Shown here: piece by piece, positions 5,560-8,681 of the stretch
How the letters are laid out: the number at the start of each line of letters is the position of its first letter
Numbering within the stretch: the stretch's first letter is position 1
Assembly: GCA_037444775.1 (NCBI GenBank)
Contig: JBBILU010000045.1
Span: 1 to 8,681, forward strand
DNA from: JBBILU01 sp037444775
GTDB taxonomy: Bacteria; Patescibacteriota; Gracilibacteria; BD1-5; UBA6164
DNA: 8,681 nucleotides
Reading direction: 5' to 3'
The notes under the pieces: generated by a model
Seen by the model: only the letters and a program-made list of their open reading frames with translations
Database searches by the model: none
What the model was told of the DNA's origin: nothing
Program-made: the position numbers and the translations under genes

Positions 5560-8124
5560 TTACAAAGCTTTATTTATTATTTCTGAAGTATCTGGAGAAA
5601 GATTTGGAACTTTAGAAATTCTTTCTAATTGTTTTCTTAATAATTCTCATCTTTTTGGTTCTAGTAATTTCCAATTTATCAAAGTTTTTGATAATCTTGC
5701 TGCTATTTGAGAATTAAAAGAATCTATTTCTATAACTTTATTTGCTATGAATTCATATCATTCTCAAGAAGATTTATGAAAGTTTTTTAGGTTTAACATT
5801 GCAAAAGAATTATACAAAGCCCTTACATAATTTGGATTTTTTATATCAAATTTCGGATGTTTTTCTAAAAGTTTTATATTTTCTAAAGTATTTTCATTTG
5901 TACTAAGAGCTTGAATACTAAAAAATTTAGTAAAAACATTATTATTATCTTTCCATTTTTCATAAAAACTTTCTAATGCTAAGTCTTTTTCTTTTGAGTT
6001 TGTATTAACTAAACATTTCAAAGCTCAAATAACATCAGTCATATTATTTGAATTTTTGTATTGTTCATAAGCAAGTTCTGAATTTTTTACATAATTCAAA
6101 TAACTTAAACAAACATTTTTTAATTTTCTTTCTCAAATATCTTTTCATTCAACTTTATATTCTTTAGAAGTATTTAATTTATTATAAATTTCTATAAATT
6201 CTTTTTCTAAATTCAAAGCCAAGAATTTAATAAATTTTTCTCTTGTTTCTGCTACTAATTCAGGATTAATATTTTGTCAAATTGAACTTATAATAAAACT
6301 TTCCGAAGGCAAAATTATTGTTTCAGCTTTTAGAGAAATGTCTAATTTTTCATCAAGTAAAATAGTTTCAAAAACTCACTTCAAAGTCTCTAAATTATTT
6401 TCTCAAATATTATTTATTTCATTTATTATTAAATCTAAAGCTAATTTCTGAAAAGCTTCAAATCTATTAAATTCATTAGTTTCATATTTTATCAAGTCTA
6501 AATAATCTTCTAATTTATAATCATAATTTAGTTTTATTGGAGCTGAAAAATCTCTAAGTAATGAAGGCAAAATATCATTTGAAACATTTTCAAAAACAAA
6601 TTCTTGTTTTAAATCTTTCAAAACCAAAATTCATTCATTTATAATTTTTTTTGTAATTTTATCTATAAAAGCATATTTGATTGGAATAATGAATGGCTTT
6701 TTATTAGATATTTCTTGCTCAAAACTTATTTTAAATTTTTTATTTTCTTTATCATATTCACTTACAACATTTACAATTGGAGTTCAAGCCTCATCATACC
6801 AAACTTGCATTTGAGATAAATCTATTTCGTTTGCATCTCACATTGCTTTCAAAAAATCTTCAGTTGTAACGGCTTGTCAGTCGTGTCTTTTGAAATATAA
6901 ATCCATTCATTTTCTAAATCATTCTTTTCAAAGAAGAGTTTCATAAATTCAAATTACTTGAGCTCATTTTTCATAAACTGTAACAGTGTAAAAATTCCTT
7001 ATTTCTTCGTAAGAACTTGGTCTAATTGAATGAGAAATTGGACTTGCATCTTCTTTGAATTGATAATCTTTTAAATATTTCACATCTTCAATTTTTTTAA
7101 CAGCTTTGGAGTGCATATCTCAAGTAAATCTCGCATCACGATAAACCGTTAATCATTCTTTTAAACTTAATTGAAACCAATCTCTACAAGTAACTCTATC
7201 ACCTGTCCAATTATGAAAATATTCATGAGCAACAACTCTCTCAATATAAATATATTCTGAATCAGTTGTTGTTTCTGGTGAAGCTAAAATTGCTTGAGAA
7301 TTAAAAATATTTAGTCATTTATTTTCCATTGCTCCAGAATTGAAATCATCAACAGCAACAATCATAAATAAATCCAAATCATATTCTAATCAAAAAGTAT
7401 CTTCATCCCATTTCATAGCCTTTTTTAAAGATTCCATTGCAAAATCACATCTAGAAATATTATGTTTTTGAGTAAATATTTTTAAATCTATTTTTCTTCA
7501 ACTCATTGTGATAAATTCATCTTGTATAAAATCAAGATTTCAAGCTACAAGAGCAAAAAGGTAAGAAGGTTTTTTGAACGGATCTTCCCAAACAACTGAA
7601 TGTTTTCATCAATCCAAATCTCTTGACTCAATTTTATTTCAATTTGATAAAAGTAAAGGATATTTTGATTTATCTGCTGTTATTTTTACACTAAATTTTG
7701 TCATTACATCAGGTCTATCAAGATAATATGTAATTCTTCTAAATCATTCAGCTTCGCATTGAGTACAAAAAATTCAGTTAGACATATAAAGTCATTCAAG
7801 TTCTGTATTTGTTTCTGGATGAATTTCTGTAATTATTTCAAGCTCAAATCTATCTGGAACTTTTTTTATAATTAATTTATTTTCTTCAAAGAAATATTCA
7901 TTTTCTAATAATTCTATATTATCAATGTAAATTCAAATTAATTTTAACTGCTGTCAATCAAGAGCTAAAGAATGGTTTAAATCATCTTCTAAATCTAAAT
8001 CTCTATAATAAATTGCTTTGTTTTTAACAATAGTCACATTATCTTGTAAATCAAAAGCTAAGTCAACTTTTTCTACCAAATATTTTGGTTTTTTATAATC
8101 TTTCAAATAAATTGTTTTTCACAT
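5560..8124 (-). CDS. pepN: Aminopeptidase N (M1 family zinc metallopeptidase)
   Basis: An 854-aa protein, close to E. coli PepN (870 aa). It removes N-terminal amino acids from peptides in the cytoplasm, recycling amino acids. Seen in order: an N-terminal beta domain (1-190) with LYMSNGIFCTQCEAEGFRRI (113-132); the substrate-binding GAMEN motif (264-268); the zinc site HEYFH (300-304) with NWTGDRVTCRDWFQLSLKEG supplying the third ligand Glu323; and the catalytic Tyr384 in NFYTVTVYEKG. A beta-sandwich and a long helical C-terminal domain follow, ending EIINKAL. His, Glu and Tyr all sit three residues later than in E. coli. Many glycines are TGA, including those of AMENKG and LKEGLTV. The second codon is TGA (Met-Gly). 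It stands between a promoter (8157-8184) and the 225-aa gene; no terminator follows it. For an organism from a reduced lineage probably living on others, salvage of peptides makes sense (inference). Confidence 0.97.
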
Positions 8125-8156
8125 ATTTTTATTTTAAATATTAAAGTATATTTTAA

Positions 8157-8184
8157 AATATAAGAAAAATTTATATAAAGGCAA
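8157..8184 (-). promoter_or_regulatory. Promoter of pepN
   Basis: On the minus strand TTGCCT (8184-8179), a 16-bp spacer and TATATT (8162-8157), about 30 bases upstream of the ATG at 8124. The surrounding DNA is very A/T-rich, so other -10 choices are possible. Confidence 0.4.
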
Positions 8185-8220
8185 AAAAAAGTTTTAGAAA
8201 TGTAGAAAAAAACAATCTCT

Positions 8221-8269
8221 TGAAAAAACAGTAGAGACAAGGCATTGCCTTGTCTCTACTGTTTTTTCA
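8221..8269. terminator. Perfect 24-bp hairpin, bidirectional terminator
   Basis: Arms 8221-8244 and 8246-8269 are exact reverse complements around a single T; in RNA the loop would be ATT. The GC-bearing core (GTAGAGACAAGGC) is bounded by AAAAAA on one side and TTTTTT on the other, so it works as an intrinsic terminator on both strands. It separates the repeat region at the right edge from pepN. The 8270-8381 stretch holds a 5-bp hairpin (TTGCC 8277-8281 with GGCAA 8286-8290) and nothing else I can support. Confidence 0.8.
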
Positions 8270-8381
8270 TACTTTGTTGCCTTTAGGCAAACAGGAAAGA
8301 AATCTGTAATCTTATATTTCATCTTTTTATTATTCTGTTCTTAAAATCGCTTTTTTAAACAAAAAACTAAATTTTTAAAGA

Positions 8382-8522
8382 TTACTCACAACAACGAAAC
8401 CCAACATTCTTGTTCTGATTCCCCGAATTCCAATTCAAGTTCAATGTGAACAAACCTGTGTTATCACCATTATTCGCATTACCACCACGAAGGAAAATTG
8501 ACTTTCTTACCTTTCAAAACAT
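8382..8522 (-). pseudogene. DGR repeat copy A: candidate template repeat or truncated variable-region copy
   Basis: The core 8391-8497 is a near-copy of 8556-8662 (offset 165). The frame runs from ATG 8522 to TAA 8382, 46 aa, with one TGA-Gly. It begins MFGKVRKSIFLRGG and ends NVGFRCCE. It is rich in AAY (Asn) codons: the middle reads NANNGDNTGLFTLNLNWNSG. Asn-rich AAY codons are the hallmark of DGR template repeats, because mutated A positions then give many amino acids. It lies 24 bases after the copy B gene's stop, a usual place for a template. Against a pure template: at five difference sites it carries G, not A. It may therefore be a decayed template, or a second variable repeat cut off from a longer gene. 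No separate function as a 46-aa protein is claimed. Confidence 0.55.
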
Positions 8523-8546
8523 TCTACAAGTGTGTAAGTTCTAAAA

Positions 8547-8681
8547 TTACTGCACACAACGAAACCCAACACCACTGTACTGATACCCAGAATGCCAAGA
8601 CAAGTCCAATGTGAACAAACCTGTGTTAATACCAGTACCTGCAGAACAACCACGAAGGAAAACATTATTTATACCATCTGC
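8547..8681 (-). CDS. C-terminal end of a DGR-type variable protein (partial, runs off right edge)
   Basis: The last 44 residues and TAA of a gene whose 5' part lies beyond the window. The tail reads VFLRGCSAGTG, NTGLFTLDLSWHSG and GVGFRCVQ. A GFR-C ending after a patch of variable residues fits the C-type-lectin/formylglycine-generating-enzyme-like fold that carries variable repeats in known DGR target proteins. In those proteins the varied side chains line a ligand-binding surface, often exposed outside the cell. Glycine is GGT or GGG and arginine is CGT throughout, unlike the TGA/GGA and AGA preferred elsewhere in the window. N-terminal domains and any signal peptide are out of view. Confidence 0.7.
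   Translation of the reverse strand, partial: ADGINNVFLRGCSAGTGINTGLFTLDLSWHSGYQYSGVGFRCVQ
8556..8662 (-). repeat. DGR repeat copy B: putative variable repeat
   Basis: 107 bp aligned without gaps to 8391-8497, differing at 20 positions. On the coding strand copy A has A at 15 of these and G at five, never C or T; copy B there has G (6), T (8), C (4) or A (2). Between the variable sites are invariant blocks, including the A-free GTTGGGTTTCGTTGT at the 3' end. This matches a variable repeat written by adenine-specific mutagenic retrohoming. Confidence 0.7.

Noticed and set aside
5764..6627. Separate short proteins in the C-terminal half of pepN
   Set aside because: They are pieces of one protein divided by TGA codons; with TGA as Gly they join the PepN helical domain.
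8185..8311. A 42-aa minus-strand frame beginning MKYKITDFFPVCLK
   Set aside because: It runs straight through the perfect hairpin at 8221-8269, so much of its sequence is dictated by the terminator; no other support.
1..8681. tRNA or rRNA genes
   Set aside because: No cloverleaf with a GGTTCRANTCC-like T-arm and no rRNA-like conserved, GC-rich stretch was seen on either strand.

Overview
The window comes from an AT-rich bacterium that reads TGA as glycine (genetic code 25). This points to the candidate phyla Absconditabacteria (SR1) or Gracilibacteria (BD1-5/GN02). With the standard code almost every gene here breaks into fragments. With TGA as Gly, full-length proteins appear, and TGA falls on invariant glycines, for example GELKHGPLAL in GlmS and AMENKG and LKEGLTV in PepN. 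All nine reading frames that end inside the window use TAA. Shine-Dalgarno sequences are hardly visible, while TATAAT-like boxes are easy to find.

Layout, left to right. Positions 1-118: edge and promoter. 119-949 (+): a carbonic-anhydrase-like protein, followed by a two-way hairpin terminator (956-979). All later genes are on the minus strand. 973-1086: a doubtful 37-aa frame. 1133-2208: a tight three-gene operon, read antitoxin (1975-2208), VapC-type PIN toxin (1500-1958), then a small basic protein of unknown role (1133-1498). 2273-4099: glmS, complete. 4155-4647: a 493-bp unit with perfect 30-bp inverted repeats at its ends and one gene inside, a DUF559/Vsr-like endonuclease-fold protein. 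4816-5493: an unrecognised helical protein with its own promoter and terminator. 5560-8124: pepN, complete. 8221-8269: a perfect 24-bp-arm hairpin that separates pepN from the right edge. 8382-8681: two near-copies of one 107-bp sequence.

The right edge is the most interesting part. Copy B (8556-8662) is the 3' end of a gene whose protein ends in a lectin-like/FGE-type GFRC tail. Copy A (8391-8497) lies just downstream of it. The copies differ at 20 of 107 positions. At every one of these, copy A carries A or G on the coding strand (15 A, 5 G). This is the adenine-targeted pattern of a diversity-generating retroelement (DGR): variable repeat plus template repeat, or two variable repeats made from one template elsewhere. 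No reverse transcriptase gene is in the window, so the assignment rests on the repeat pattern and the protein tail.

Together the window shows housekeeping functions (amino-sugar synthesis, peptide breakdown, possibly CO2/bicarbonate handling) mixed with accessory units: a toxin-antitoxin operon, a small repeat-bounded endonuclease unit and a DGR target locus. The toxin-antitoxin, endonuclease and housekeeping genes all use TGA for glycine, so they are resident in, or exchanged within, a code-25 lineage.
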